DNA from: Nocardioides euryhalodurans
Lineage (GTDB): Bacteria; Actinomycetota; Actinomycetes; Propionibacteriales; Nocardioidaceae
Direction: 5' to 3'
Length of the DNA stretch: 64,000 bases
Assembly: GCF_004564375.1 (NCBI RefSeq)
Contig: NZ_CP038267.1
Coordinates: 2,358,501 to 2,422,500 of the forward strand
Shown here: piece by piece, positions 51,883 to 60,785 of the stretch
How the letters are laid out: each line of letters opens with the position of its first letter
Numbering within the stretch: position 1 is the stretch's first letter
The notes under the pieces: model-generated
Told to the model about the DNA's origin: nothing
Seen by the model: only the letters and a program-made list of their open reading frames with translations
The model's database searches: none
Position numbers and translations under genes: made by a program

Positions 51883-52789
51883 GTCCGCCACCACCCCCGT
51901 GGCCGTCGGCCGTGGTCAGCGTGAAGGCGGCGGTGTGCACCGAACCTCGGTGCCGGAAGTCGAGGAAGAGCCGGTAGCGACCTTCGCTCGGCACCTCGGC
52001 CAGGAAGCCGATCTCCGGACCGGAGCCGGTCTCCTCGGGGTGCACGTGGAGGTAGGCGAGGTCGCCCTCGCGCAGCGCGACGAGGTGGCCGTACGAGCCG
52101 AGGTAGGGCTGCAGGTCGGTCACCGGCTCGCCCCCACGCGTCACGACGGCCGTGACCGGCGAGGACTCCCCCGCGGTCAGCCCGCCCTCGAGCCGGACGC
52201 GGTAGCCGTCGACCTGGGCGGTCCGGGTCACCGGCGTCGCACCGAGCGGCGCGAACGCGCCGGGCACCTGGACGTCGGTGCCCAGCACCAGCTCCGGCCC
52301 GCCCATCGGCGTGAAGTCGGCGAGCAGGCGGTTGGTGCCGGGCTCGAGCGTCGTGCGCGCCGTCCAGGTGCCGTCGCCTGCCAGGGTGGGGTGGACGTGC
52401 CGGTAGTGGGCGCCGTCGCGACGGATCGTGATCAGGTGCAGCGGCCGCTCGTGGACCTCGTCGTACGCCGTGACGGGCTCGCCGTCCGGGCCCAGGACCG
52501 TGAAGCGCAGGGGCCGGTCGGCGCCGGGCCGTGGCTGCGAGAGCAGCTCCAGGGTGTAGCCGTCCTGCGAGACCGCGAGGCCGCCGGGCTGCTCGGCCGG
52601 GGCCGGCTCGTCCTCGTGGTCGTCGTGGCCGGCGTCGACGTCGGCCTCGTCGTCGTGCGACTCCGAGGCGTGCGCCTCCTCGACGGGCTCGGCCCCGACC
52701 GGGCCGACCACCGAACCGAGCCCGAGGGCGGCGAGGAAGGCGATCGCCAGCCCCATCACGAAGGCGGCGACCCGCACAGGGGTGTTCAT
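51872..52789 (-). CDS. Membrane-anchored His/Asp-rich protein of the copper operon
   Basis: 305 residues. Seen: one N-terminal hydrophobic segment (residues 5-30), then an acidic His-rich stretch [20 protein letters not shown] and a His/Gly-rich C-terminus [10 protein letters not shown]; between them a beta-rich domain with [14 protein letters not shown] and [14 protein letters not shown]. Likely extracytoplasmic, with many candidate metal ligands. Context: between copZ and copA, overlapping both by a few bases. Inferred: extracytoplasmic copper binding; not a named family that I recognise. Confidence 0.75.
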   Translation of the reverse strand: MNTPVRVAAFVMGLAIAFLAALGLGSVVGPVGAEPVEEAHASESHDDEADVDAGHDDHEDEPAPAEQPGGLAVSQDGYTLELLSQPRPGADRPLRFTVLGPDGEPVTAYDEVHERPLHLITIRRDGAHYRHVHPTLAGDGTWTARTTLEPGTNRLLADFTPMGGPELVLGTDVQVPGAFAPLGATPVTRTAQVDGYRVRLEGGLTAGESSPVTAVVTRGGEPVTDLQPYLGSYGHLVALREGDLAYLHVHPEETGSGPEIGFLAEVPSEGRYRLFLDFRHRGSVHTAAFTLTTADGHGGGGGHDH

Positions 52790-53004
52790 GCCACCTGGTA
52801 GCCGGCCTCCTCGACGGCGGCCCTCACGGCGGCGTCGTCGACCGGCTGGCTGCTGGTGATGGTCACGGCTCCGGTCTCGAGGACCACGTCGACCTGCTCC
52901 ACGCCGGGGACCTCCTGGACCTCCTCGGTGACGGAGGCGACGCAGTGGCCGCAGGTCATGCCGGTGACGGTGTAGGTCTGGGTCTGGGTCTGGGTCTGGG
53001 ACAT
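52786..53004 (-). CDS. copZ: Copper chaperone (CopZ-type HMA protein)
   Basis: 72 residues, single heavy-metal-associated domain. Seen: metal loop GMTCGHC and ferredoxin-like pattern through VEEAGYQVA. An extra Gln-Thr repeat (QTQTQTQT) precedes it, encoded by a fourfold hexanucleotide (52975-52998). Role: Cu(I) delivery to CopA. GAGGAG ribosome site; overlaps the next gene by 4 bases (ATGA). Confidence 0.92.
   Translation of the reverse strand: MSQTQTQTQTYTVTGMTCGHCVASVTEEVQEVPGVEQVDVVLETGAVTITSSQPVDDAAVRAAVEEAGYQVA
52975..52998 (+). repeat. Fourfold GGTCTG hexanucleotide repeat in the 5' end of copZ
   Basis: Four perfect tandem copies (plus-strand reading) encode the QTQTQTQT N-terminus of CopZ. 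In-frame slippage would change only the tail length. Confidence 0.7.
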
Positions 53005-53030
53005 CGGGTTCTCCTCGCGGTGGGCGGTGG

Positions 53031-53333
53031 TCAGGACCGGACGAGCCGCGCGATGGCGTCGGAGGCCTCGCGGACCTTGACGTCGGCCTCGGGCCCGCCC
53101 TCGCGGGCGGCGTCGACCACGCAGTGGGTGAGGTGGTCGTGCAGCAGCGTCAGCGCGACCGACTCCAGCGCCTTGGTCGCCGCGGAGACCTGGGTCAGGA
53201 CGTCGATGCAGTACTTCTCGTCCTCGACCATGCGCTGCAGGCCGCGCACCTGCCCCTCGATGCGACGCAGCCGCTTGAGCACCGCGTCCTTGTTGTCGTG
53301 GGCGAGGTAGCCGTGCTGGTGGGCGTCGGTCAT
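53031..53333 (-). CDS. csoR: CsoR-type copper-sensing repressor
   Basis: 100 residues, all-helical. Seen: RRIEGQVRGLQRMVEDEKYC and the copper ligands Cys42, His67 and Cys71 with the same spacing (25 and 4) as C36/H61/C65 in M. tuberculosis CsoR. Role: DNA-bound repressor released by Cu(I). First gene of the copper operon; ATG at 53333 lies 7 bases downstream of the operator 53341-53360. Confidence 0.94.
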   Translation of the reverse strand: MTDAHQHGYLAHDNKDAVLKRLRRIEGQVRGLQRMVEDEKYCIDVLTQVSAATKALESVALTLLHDHLTHCVVDAAREGGPEADVKVREASDAIARLVRS

Positions 53334-53340
53334 GCCCGAC

Positions 53341-53360
53341 ACCATACCCCCCTATGGTAT
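53341..53360. promoter_or_regulatory. CsoR-type operator of the copper operon
   Basis: ACCATACCCCCCTATGGTAT: perfect 6-bp arms (ACCATA/TATGGT) around a run of six C, as expected of the GC-tract CsoR operator class. It overlaps the csoR promoter immediately upstream of the gene. Confidence 0.75.
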
Positions 53361-53382
53361 TCAGGGCAAGGCCGCGACCGTC

Positions 53383-54273
53383 TCAGCCGCCCGGCAGCAG
53401 CTCCGGGTCGAGCTCGGCGAGCAGCCGCAGGCCGAGCGCCGCACGGCGTACGCGCTCCCGGCCCAGCGCCTCGGCGGTGCCGGCCAGGTGCTCGCCCACC
53501 GGATAGAGCGCGGGCGCGTTGCGCACACCGAACTTCAGGTAGACCGGGGCCATCGCCCGGACCATCGAGGCGATCTCGTAGCTGCGCACCACACCCCCCT
53601 GGTCGTCGGGACACTCCACGTAGATGTCGAGCGGCACGCTGGTCACGGCCCGCATCTCCGCCAGGTCGGCGACCGGGAGGTCGGTGGAGACGTTGAGACT
53701 CGTGGCGCCGAGCCGCTCGTAGACGGCGGCGGTGGGCGCGTTGGTCAGCGGCATCACCACCGAGGTCTTGAGCACCAGGTCGGCCGGCAGGTCGCCCGCT
53801 TCCTTGCGCCGGTGGAGCAGGTCGAGGACCCCGAGGTCACCCACGAGCAGGCTGCGTACGCCGAGCCGGCAGGCCCGGTCGGCCTCGGCGAGGCACGCCG
53901 CGACGGCGGCGTTGCCGCGGGCGGCCCCACCGACGGCGGCCGTCACCCGCGCCTGGGCGCCGGTGTCCCAGGCGCCGCGGGGGCCGAGGAAGAGGTTGAC
54001 CTCGATGCCGTGGGCCGCGCCGAGCTGGACCATCTCGGTGATCTCGGTGTCGGAGAGCATCATCACGCCCGACCCCTGCGAGACCCGGTGCACGGGCACC
54101 CCGAGCTCCGTCGCCTGCTCGACGACCGCCCGCATCACTCGCGGCCCCTCGCAGCTCGGGATCTCGATCCGCCAGCGCGAGCCGTCCGGGAAGCGCGCCC
54201 CCGACTCGGGGAGGTCCCCGAGCACGCGGTGCCCGAGCCCCGACATCGTCTCCCGCATCTCCACCAGCGTCAT
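53383..54273 (-). CDS. U32-peptidase-like TIM-barrel protein
   Basis: 296 residues, cytoplasmic. Seen: WRIEIPSCEGPRVMRAVVEQ, VPVHRVSQGSGVMMLSDTEI, VNLFLGPRGAWDTGAQARVT, DIYVECPDDQGGVVRSYEIA and APVYLKFGVRNAPALYPVGE, a beta/alpha-barrel that I recall being annotated as U32-family in actinobacteria. True protease activity is doubtful. Context: last of four translationally coupled genes with gntR and the two MaoC-type subunits (ATGA overlap at 54270-54273), so probably an enzyme of the same catabolic pathway. Confidence 0.6.
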   Translation of the reverse strand: MTLVEMRETMSGLGHRVLGDLPESGARFPDGSRWRIEIPSCEGPRVMRAVVEQATELGVPVHRVSQGSGVMMLSDTEITEMVQLGAAHGIEVNLFLGPRGAWDTGAQARVTAAVGGAARGNAAVAACLAEADRACRLGVRSLLVGDLGVLDLLHRRKEAGDLPADLVLKTSVVMPLTNAPTAAVYERLGATSLNVSTDLPVADLAEMRAVTSVPLDIYVECPDDQGGVVRSYEIASMVRAMAPVYLKFGVRNAPALYPVGEHLAGTAEALGRERVRRAALGLRLLAELDPELLPGG

Positions 54274-54662
54274 GGCTGCTCCACCTCCGCCTCACCCAGC
54301 GTCGACCGCGTGCCGTCGACGCTGTCGATCCAGATCTCGAGCCGGGCGACCCCGTCGGCCACCGACACGACCCGTCCCCCGAGACGCATCTCCTCGTCCC
54401 GGAAGTCCATCCCGCGATAGCTCACCTGCAGCGAGCGCAGCCGGCCACCCGCCGGCACCTGCCCCCGGACGTAGCGCCCGAGCAGCGCGGCCTTGAGCAG
54501 CCCGTGGACCGAGAGCTCGCGGTGGCCCTGGTCGCGCGCGACGTCGAGGTCGTAGTGCATCTCGTAGAAGTCGCGGGACGCGCCGGCGTAGCGCACCAGC
54601 TGGCGCAGCGTCGGCACGACGGCCTGCCCCGGGAGCGCCGTCCCCTCGACCAGCGCGCTCAC
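54270..54662 (-). CDS. MaoC-like hydratase subunit (C-terminal hotdog half)
   Basis: 130 residues, single hotdog domain. Seen: RYAGASRDFYEMHYDLDVAR retains the catalytic Asp...His of R-specific enoyl-CoA hydratases (canonical GDxNPxH becomes RDFYEMH), followed by SVHGLLKAALL. Start: GTG 54662 overlapping the upstream gene's stop (GTGA). Role: with the 54659-55087 product it likely forms a heteromeric (R)-hydratase for an unusual CoA ester. Confidence 0.78.
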   Translation of the reverse strand: MSALVEGTALPGQAVVPTLRQLVRYAGASRDFYEMHYDLDVARDQGHRELSVHGLLKAALLGRYVRGQVPAGGRLRSLQVSYRGMDFRDEEMRLGGRVVSVADGVARLEIWIDSVDGTRSTLGEAEVEQP

Positions 54663-55087
54663 CGACGGATCCTGGTGCCGACGTGACGTACGGCGGTCCG
54701 CCCCTCGGCGTCCACGAAGTCGGTCTCGAAGGTGAGGATCGCCATCCGCCCGGAGCGACCCTCCTTGCCCACGACGTCGACCAGCCGGGTGGCCGAAGTC
54801 AGCGTGTCGCCGACCCGGACGGGGTGGTGGTGCTCGAAGCGGTCGCCCCCGTTGAGCCAGCCGTGCCCGCAGGCCCAGGCCTCGGGGAGCGGCGGCGGCT
54901 CGTCGAGGAAGCAGGCGACGTACGTCGGCGGTACCTCGTCGTCGGCGCTCCCCGGGTCGACCTCGTCGACCGCGGCCAGGAAGTCCTCGAGGTGGCGGCG
55001 CTCGACGGTGTCGGTGCGCTCGCGCAGCCGGGTGCCGACGGCCCCCACGAGGTCGGCGAGCTGCTGGTCCCAGTCGGCACCGCTCAC
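54659..55087 (-). CDS. FAS1-like dehydratase/MaoC N-terminal hotdog subunit
   Basis: 142 residues. Seen: hotdog pattern with PPTYVACFLDEPPPLPEAWA, WLNGGDRFEHHHPVRVGDTL and ILTFETDFVDAEGRTAVRHV, typical of the inactive N-terminal half of MaoC-type hydratases. Coupled through GTGA overlaps to gntR upstream and its partner downstream. Known: such pairs act as two-subunit hydratases, for example mesaconyl-CoA hydratase-like enzymes. Start: GTG at 55087. Confidence 0.75.
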   Translation of the reverse strand: MSGADWDQQLADLVGAVGTRLRERTDTVERRHLEDFLAAVDEVDPGSADDEVPPTYVACFLDEPPPLPEAWACGHGWLNGGDRFEHHHPVRVGDTLTSATRLVDVVGKEGRSGRMAILTFETDFVDAEGRTAVRHVGTRIRR

Positions 55088-55830
55088 TCCACGACCTCCG
55101 CCCGCGCCTCGCGCAGCCACACCAGGCTCTCCTCGCTGTGGCCGTCGAGCCGGTCCTCGATGCCGTCGAGGAAGGTGCGGTCGCCGTGGCTGTCGAGCTC
55201 GGCGAGCAGGGCGTCGGGATCGCCGGCCTCGACGAGGTCGAGCAGCCGCCGGTGGCGCCGGACGTCACCCTCGAAGTCCTCCTCGACCCGCTCCACGCGC
55301 GCCACCCGGTTGAGGGCCATGCACAGCTGCATCTGGAAGCGCAGCGACCGGTAGGCGGCCTCGAGCCGCCCGATCCCGGCCAGCGCGACGATCGAGACGT
55401 GGAAGTCGAAGGCACACTCGGTCCACTCCGCCTGGTTGCCGGCGCGGGCTGCGGCCTCGAGCCTGCTCATCGCGTCGCGGCAGCGCTGCAGCTTCACCTC
55501 GTCCCGCACCGGGACACCCACGCGCACCGCCAGCGTCTCGAAGTCGCGGCGGAGGGTGAAGATCTCGTAGACGTCGTGCAGGGTCAGCGGCGTGACGCTG
55601 ACCCCCTTGCGGGGTTCCTGCAGGAGCAGCCCCTCGCGCTCGAGCAGCCGCAACGCCTCGCGCAGCGGCGGCCGGCTGATGCCGAGCTCCTCCGCGAGGG
55701 CGTTCTCCCGCAGCCGCTCACCTGGCGCGTAGGCGCCGGCGAGCACCTTGTGGCGCAGGGCGGCGGCGGCGAAGTCGACCAGGCTCGGTGGCCGCTCGTA
55801 GGCCGACGGACCGGTGCTGGACGCGCTCAT
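55084..55830 (-). CDS. GntR-family (FCD/FadR subfamily) regulator
   Basis: 248 residues. Seen: winged-helix ENALAEELGISRPPLREALR near residue 42, then an FCD ligand domain with ARAGNQAEWTECAFDFHVSI and the late metal-binding His residues (HRRLLDLVEAGDPDALLAEL). Start: ATG 55830 with AAGGAGA. First gene of the minus-strand arm and divergent from the CaiB arm; the operator at 55935-55950 fits the FadR-subfamily consensus. Inferred: repressor of both arms with an acid or acyl-CoA inducer. Confidence 0.9.
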   Translation of the reverse strand: MSASSTGPSAYERPPSLVDFAAAALRHKVLAGAYAPGERLRENALAEELGISRPPLREALRLLEREGLLLQEPRKGVSVTPLTLHDVYEIFTLRRDFETLAVRVGVPVRDEVKLQRCRDAMSRLEAAARAGNQAEWTECAFDFHVSIVALAGIGRLEAAYRSLRFQMQLCMALNRVARVERVEEDFEGDVRRHRRLLDLVEAGDPDALLAELDSHGDRTFLDGIEDRLDGHSEESLVWLREARAEVVE

Positions 55831-55934
55831 CGGCGTCTCCTTCCCAGGGCCGGTCGCACACGACGTGGGACCGGGACCCCGATTGTCCCGGATCGGAATT
55901 GGTTCCACGAGAGCCCTTGCCTTCTGACGATAAC

Positions 55935-55950
55935 CTATTGTAGACAATAG
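55935..55950. promoter_or_regulatory. GntR operator between the two arms of the catabolic cluster
   Basis: CTATTGTAGACAATAG, perfect 7-bp arms around AG, containing TTGTAGACAA, which fits the FadR-subfamily TnGTnnACnA core. It ends three bases before the ATG of the CaiB gene at 55954, within a likely promoter (TTGCCT at 55917-55922 as -35). Occupancy should block that leaderless-type transcript. Confidence 0.75.
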
Positions 55951-55953
55951 CCC

Positions 55954-57213
55954 ATGTGGCGCCCATCACACCACCAGGACACCTCGCTGGCCGGCATCAC
56001 GGTGCTCGAGATCGGCGCCTTCATGGCCGCCCCCTTCGGCACCATGCAGCTGGCCGACCTCGGGGCCGACGTCATCAAGATCGAGAACCCCGCCGGCGGT
56101 GACCCGGTCCGCGCGACCGGCCCGTTCCTCGACGAGGACTCCTCCCCCTTCCTGCGGCTCAACCGCAACAAGCGCTCGCTCGCGCTGGACCTCAAGTCCG
56201 AGGCCGGCGTGGAGGTGCTCCGCGACCTGCTGCGCACCGCGGACGTGCTGGTCGAGAACCTCCGCCCCGGCACCCTCGCCCGGCTCGGCTTCGGGTACGA
56301 CGAGGTGCACGAGCTCAACCCGCGCCTGGTCTACGTCTCGGCCTCCGGCTGGGGCCAGGACGGCCCGCTGGCCGCGCTCCCCGGCCTCGACATCATGGCC
56401 CAGGCCCGCGCCGGCCTGATGAGCGTCACCGGCCCGCCGTCGGGCGAGCCGGCCAAGGTCGGCGTCCCGATCTGCGACCTGGTCTGCGGCCTCTACGTCG
56501 CGCTCGGCGCGCTCGCCGCGCTCCGGGCGCGGGAGACCACCGGCGAGGGCCAGCACGTCGACGTCTCCCTCTACGAGTCGGGCGTCTCGTTCGCGATCTG
56601 GGAGGCCGGGAAGTACTGGGCCACCGGCGAGGTCGGGCAGCCGCTCGGCTCCGCACACCAGTCGACCGCCCCGTACCAGGCCGTCCGCACCTCCGACGGC
56701 TGGGTGACCGTCGGCGCCGTGACCACCAAGACCTGGCGCGGCTTCTGCGACGCGCTCGACCTCGGGGACCTCCACGACGACCCGCGCTACGTCGACGCCT
56801 TCACCCGCCATGGCCACCGCGACACGCTCATCCCCGCGATCGAGGAGTCCACCACCCGACGGACGACCGCGGAGGTCGTGGAGCTGCTCGACGCCGCGGG
56901 CGTCCCGTGCGCACCGATCGCCGACATGGGCCAGGTCTTCACCGACGACCACCTCACCACCCGCGGCTTCTTCTGGGACGCGCCCCACCCGCGGCACGGC
57001 TCGGTCCGCCAGATCGGCTCGCCGATGCGGCTCGGGGGCACCCCGGTCGTGCAGGGCGCGTCGGGGCCCGACCTGGGCGGCGACACCCGCGACGTGCTGG
57101 CCGAGTGCGGCTACGACGACGACGCGATCGAGCGGCTGCTGGCCGACGGCGTGGTCGCCACCGACGTACCGGCCCCGGCCGGGGCCGGCAGCCCGGTCCC
57201 CGACCCGGACTGA
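55954..57213 (+). CDS. CaiB/BaiF-type (class III) CoA-transferase
   Basis: 419 residues. Seen: VLEIGAFMAAPFGTMQLADL, ADVIKIENPAGGDPVR, NRNKRSLALDLKSEAG and the catalytic Asp146 in LPGLDIMAQA. Role: moves CoA between an acyl-CoA donor and a free acid, activating the imported substrate. First gene of a nine-gene plus-strand operon that includes a TTT transporter. No ribosome site; ATG four bases from the operator, so leaderless. Substrate unknown. Confidence 0.88.
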   Translation: MWRPSHHQDTSLAGITVLEIGAFMAAPFGTMQLADLGADVIKIENPAGGDPVRATGPFLDEDSSPFLRLNRNKRSLALDLKSEAGVEVLRDLLRTADVLVENLRPGTLARLGFGYDEVHELNPRLVYVSASGWGQDGPLAALPGLDIMAQARAGLMSVTGPPSGEPAKVGVPICDLVCGLYVALGALAALRARETTGEGQHVDVSLYESGVSFAIWEAGKYWATGEVGQPLGSAHQSTAPYQAVRTSDGWVTVGAVTTKTWRGFCDALDLGDLHDDPRYVDAFTRHGHRDTLIPAIEESTTRRTTAEVVELLDAAGVPCAPIADMGQVFTDDHLTTRGFFWDAPHPRHGSVRQIGSPMRLGGTPVVQGASGPDLGGDTRDVLAECGYDDDAIERLLADGVVATDVPAPAGAGSPVPDPD

Positions 57214-57264
57214 GGATCCCCGGCCCTCCGACCTCCGACCACCACCGCACCGAGCAGGAGAACC

Positions 57265-57654
57265 ATGAGCATCGAGACCGGCGTGACCGCCACCCTCGCC
57301 CGCACCGTCGGCGACGAGCACTGCACCACCCGCGGCCAGTACGACATCTTCTCCACGCCCAACCTCGTGCTGCTGATCGAGGAGGCCGCGATCGAGGCCC
57401 TGGCGCCCCACCTGGCGGCCGACCAGGACTCGGTCGGCAGCCGGGTCGACGTCTCCCACGTGGCCCCGACCCTCAAGGGACAGCAGGTCACGGCCGTCGC
57501 GACGGTGACCGGCGTCGACCGCCGGCGGGTGACCTTCGAGGTCGAGATCTCCGACGACGTCGAGGTCATCGGCCGCGCCACCCACGAGCGGTTCGTCGTC
57601 GACGTCCCCAAGCTCGAGGCCCGGCTCGCCGAGAAGCGCGAGGGCCTGACGTGA
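57265..57654 (+). CDS. FlK-like thioesterase (hotdog fold)
   Basis: 129 residues. Seen: FSTPNLVLLIEEAA and VDVSHVAPTLKG. The candidate triad Thr31, Glu39, His65 has exactly the spacing (8 and 26) of Thr42/Glu50/His76 in fluoroacetyl-CoA thioesterase FlK. Role: hydrolysis of a CoA ester, possibly clearing a dead-end or toxic CoA intermediate. CAGGAGAA ribosome site; 51 bp after the CoA-transferase. Most FlK homologues act on non-fluorinated esters, so fluorine chemistry is not implied. Confidence 0.75.
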   Translation: MSIETGVTATLARTVGDEHCTTRGQYDIFSTPNLVLLIEEAAIEALAPHLAADQDSVGSRVDVSHVAPTLKGQQVTAVATVTGVDRRRVTFEVEISDDVEVIGRATHERFVVDVPKLEARLAEKREGLT

Positions 57655-57713
57655 CTCACCCGATCACTCCCCAGGGCGCGCGGCGCCGACCCATCCACCG
57701 AAAGAGGAACACG

Positions 57714-58685
57714 ATGACCCGCTCACGCATCACCTCCACCGCCTGCATCCTCGCCTCCGCCGCCCTCGTGACGACGGGCTGCGCCGGGCCCACGCCAGCC
57801 AGCGAGGGGGGTGAGTGGACGCCCGAGGGCGACATGACGATGGTCGTGCCGTTCGCGGCGGGTGGCGGCAGCGACCTCTCCGGCCGGGCGATGGCCGCCG
57901 GTCTCGAGGGCGTGCAGGACGGGCTCAACGTCGCCGTGGAGAACCGCGACGGCGCCTCCGGCGCGGTCGGCTACTCCTACTTCCTCACCAAGGAGGGCGA
58001 CCCCAACTACGTGCTCGCCACCGAGACCGCGCTGCTCGCGCTGCCGCTGACCCAGGACGTGGAGTTCGACTACACCAGCTTCACGCCGATCATGAAGGTC
58101 GGCGAGGACTTCACGCTGCTGGTGGTCGACGCCGACTCGCCGTACGAGACCTGCACCGACGTCGTCGACGCCGCCAAGAGCGAGCGCGTGATCGCCGGCA
58201 TCTCGGGCGAGACCGGCCTGGACAACGTGGTGTTCACCCTCACCGAGCAGCAGATGGACGTCGAGTTCGACCGGGTCCCCTTCGAGTCCGGCAGCGAGCT
58301 CACCGCCGCCCTGCTCGGCGGCACCGTCGACATCGCCTCCCTCAACCCCGGCGAGGTGATCGGCCAGCTCGAGTCCGGTGACATCAAGGCCCTGTGCGCC
58401 TACGCGGACGAACGCTACGACTACCCCGAGCTCTCCGACATCCCCACCGCCAAGGAGCAGGGCATCGACGTCAGCTTCGCCCAGTTCCGCGGGCTGCTCG
58501 CCACCGGCGGGATCACCGAGAGCGAGAAGCAGGGCTGGATCGAGGCTGCGGAGGCCTTCGCCGACAGCGACGCCTACACCGAGTACGTCGAGAGCAACTA
58601 CCTGCAGCCGGTGACGGCCTTCGGTGACGACTTCACCTCCTACCTCGAGTCCAACAGCGAGACCCTCGCAGGAGTCCTCGAGTGA
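57714..58685 (+). CDS. TTT transporter substrate-binding lipoprotein (TctC family), third copy
   Basis: 323 residues. Seen: lipobox VTTGC (Cys23), mature domain opening MTMVVPFAAGGGSDLSGRAM, ligand loop AGISGETGLDNVVFTLTEQQ. GAGGAA precedes the ATG. Role: binds the acid metabolised by the operon's enzymes. It contains extra Cys residues in a CTDVVDAAKSERV segment and near residue 229, possibly a disulfide. Overlaps TctB by 4 bases (GTGA). Confidence 0.85.
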   Translation: MTRSRITSTACILASAALVTTGCAGPTPASEGGEWTPEGDMTMVVPFAAGGGSDLSGRAMAAGLEGVQDGLNVAVENRDGASGAVGYSYFLTKEGDPNYVLATETALLALPLTQDVEFDYTSFTPIMKVGEDFTLLVVDADSPYETCTDVVDAAKSERVIAGISGETGLDNVVFTLTEQQMDVEFDRVPFESGSELTAALLGGTVDIASLNPGEVIGQLESGDIKALCAYADERYDYPELSDIPTAKEQGIDVSFAQFRGLLATGGITESEKQGWIEAAEAFADSDAYTEYVESNYLQPVTAFGDDFTSYLESNSETLAGVLE

Positions 58686-59218
58686 CACGCCACCTCAGCC
58701 TGGCGCGCAGCGGCGAGGTCCTCGTCTACCTCCTGCTGACCGTCGTCGGCCTGGTCGCCGTCGTGATGGGCCGTGGCTACGGCATCACCATCGAGGGCGG
58801 CCGGGTCGGGCCGGGCATGGTGCCGGTCGTGGCCGGCGGCTCGGTCGCGGTCCTGAGCGCGATCCTGCTGGCGCAGGCCGTGCGCCGGGCGGCGGCGGAG
58901 GCGCTGGACGCCGTACCCGTCCTGGACAGCGTGCAGGACGCCGACGACCAGGAGACCGACATCTTCGGCCGAACGGAGAAGGAGCGGGTCCGCCAGCTGT
59001 GGACCGTCTTCGGGCTGCTGCTGGCCACGCTCTTCCTCGTGACCTGGGTGGGCTTCCTGATCGCCTTCGGCCTGTTCATCTTCGTGGTCTCGACCTTCGT
59101 CGAGAAGCGCAAGCCGCTGGGGTCCGCGCTCGTAGCCGTGGCCGCCTGCACCTTCATCTACCTCGTCTTCGAGCTGTTCCTGCGCGTACCCCTGCCGCAG
59201 GGCCTGCTCGGGGTGTAG
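58682..59218 (+). CDS. TTT transporter small membrane subunit (TctB family), third copy
   Basis: 178 residues. Seen: four hydrophobic segments and the GRVGPGMVPVVAGGSVAVL motif (GP..P) after the first. A charged cytoplasmic loop of about 50 residues separates helices 2 and 3. Start: GTG 58682, overlapping the TctC stop. Role: membrane partner of TctA. Confidence 0.82.
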   Translation: MTRHLSLARSGEVLVYLLLTVVGLVAVVMGRGYGITIEGGRVGPGMVPVVAGGSVAVLSAILLAQAVRRAAAEALDAVPVLDSVQDADDQETDIFGRTEKERVRQLWTVFGLLLATLFLVTWVGFLIAFGLFIFVVSTFVEKRKPLGSALVAVAACTFIYLVFELFLRVPLPQGLLGV

Positions 59219-59234
59219 CGGACCGGGAGCCGAC

Positions 59235-60785
59235 ATGCTCGACAACCTCGCCCTGGGCTTCAGCACCGCGCTGACCCCGGAGAACCTGCTCTGGTGCTTC
59301 GTCGGCGTGCTCGCCGGCACCGTCATCGGGCTGCTGCCCGGCCTCGGGTCCAGCACCGGAGTCGCGGTGCTGATCCCGCTGACGCTGACCCTCGAGCCGG
59401 TGACCGCGCTGATCATGCTCGCCGGCATCTACTACGGCTCGCAGTACGGCGGCACCATCACCTCGGTGCTGATCTCGACACCGGGCGAGGCCGCGAGCGT
59501 GGTGACGACGCTCGACGGCTACCAGATGGCGAGGCAGGGCAGAGCGGGGTCCGCGCTGGCGATCGCCGCGATCGGCTCGTTCGTGGCGGCGATCTTCTCG
59601 CTGCTGCTGCTCGCCCTGGTCGCGCCGCCCATCGCCGACGTGGCCCTGCAGTTCGGGCCACCCGAGAACCTCGCGGTGATGATCCTCGGCTTCGCCACGA
59701 TCATCAGCTTCTCGGGCGACTCCCGGATCAAGGGCCTGGCGATGGCCATGCTCGGCGTGCTGCTGGCGACCGTCGGGGTCCCCGCGGCCGGGGGCGAGGC
59801 CCGGTTCACCTTCGGCGACGTCAACCTGCTGGCCGGCATCCCGTACGTCGAGGTGATGATCGGCCTGTTCGCCGTCGGCGAGGTGATGTACCAGATCCGG
59901 GTCGGGGCGGACGCGCCGATCCAGGCGAGCTTCAAGGACATGACCATCACCCGCAAGGAGATCAGGCAGTCAGGTCCGGCGATCGGGCGCGGCAGCGTGC
60001 TGGGCTTCCTGCTGGGCTGCCTCCCGGGCGCCGGCTCGACGCTCGCCTCGTTCATGGCGTACGGCGTCGAGAAGCGGGTCTCGAAGAACGGCGACCAGTT
60101 CGGCAAGGGCGCCATCGAAGGCGTGGCAGCACCCGAGAGCGCCAACAACGCGGCCGCCAACGCCAACTTCATCCCGACCCTGACCCTGGGCATCCCCGGC
60201 GGTGCGACCACGGCCGTGCTGCTCGGCGCCTTCACCGTCTACGGCATCCAGCCGGGCCCGCTGCTCTTCGAGGAGCAGCCCGCCCTCGTGTGGGGCCTGC
60301 TGGCGTCCTTCTTCATCGGCAACGTGATGCTGCTGGTGCTGAACCTGCCGATGGCACCGGCGTTCGCGCAGATCCTGCGTGTCCCGTACGCCTACATGTA
60401 CCCGCTGATCCTGCTCACCAGCTTCGTCGGCGCCTACTCCATCGACAACAACTACTTCAGCGTCTGGCTGGTCTTCGTCTTCGGCGTCGTCGGCTACTTC
60501 ATGAAGCGCTACGACCTGCCCATGGCCCCGCTCGTGCTCGGCCTGGTGATCGGGTCGCTCTTCGAGAAGACGCTGGTGCAGACCTCCGCGGTCGGTGACG
60601 GTGACCTCGGCATCCTGTTCACCCGACCGATCTCGGCGGGCGTGCTGCTGCTGGCCTTCCTGTTCCTGGCCGGCCCGCCGCTGTTCCGCCTGGCGCTCCG
60701 CCTCACCGGCCGTTCCGCACACACGGCCGACTCCCTGACCGATCCCATGAAGCTCGACCGTTCGAAGGACGACCACCATGTCTGA
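59235..60785 (+). CDS. TTT transporter large membrane subunit (TctA family), third copy
   Basis: 516 residues. Seen: [20 protein letters not shown] near residue 36, [20 protein letters not shown], and the second repeat [20 protein letters not shown], then [20 protein letters not shown]. Role: ion-coupled uptake of the operon's substrate. Ends 8 bases inside the crotonase gene (start 60778). Confidence 0.92.
   Translation: MLDNLALGFSTALTPENLLWCFVGVLAGTVIGLLPGLGSSTGVAVLIPLTLTLEPVTALIMLAGIYYGSQYGGTITSVLISTPGEAASVVTTLDGYQMARQGRAGSALAIAAIGSFVAAIFSLLLLALVAPPIADVALQFGPPENLAVMILGFATIISFSGDSRIKGLAMAMLGVLLATVGVPAAGGEARFTFGDVNLLAGIPYVEVMIGLFAVGEVMYQIRVGADAPIQASFKDMTITRKEIRQSGPAIGRGSVLGFLLGCLPGAGSTLASFMAYGVEKRVSKNGDQFGKGAIEGVAAPESANNAAANANFIPTLTLGIPGGATTAVLLGAFTVYGIQPGPLLFEEQPALVWGLLASFFIGNVMLLVLNLPMAPAFAQILRVPYAYMYPLILLTSFVGAYSIDNNYFSVWLVFVFGVVGYFMKRYDLPMAPLVLGLVIGSLFEKTLVQTSAVGDGDLGILFTRPISAGVLLLAFLFLAGPPLFRLALRLTGRSAHTADSLTDPMKLDRSKDDHHV

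Noticed and set aside
48544..51924. 1126-residue open frame on the plus strand opposite galK and copA
   Set aside because: Low-complexity Arg/Gly/Asp/Val-rich translation with no domain; antisense reading of two clear genes, as expected in high-GC DNA.
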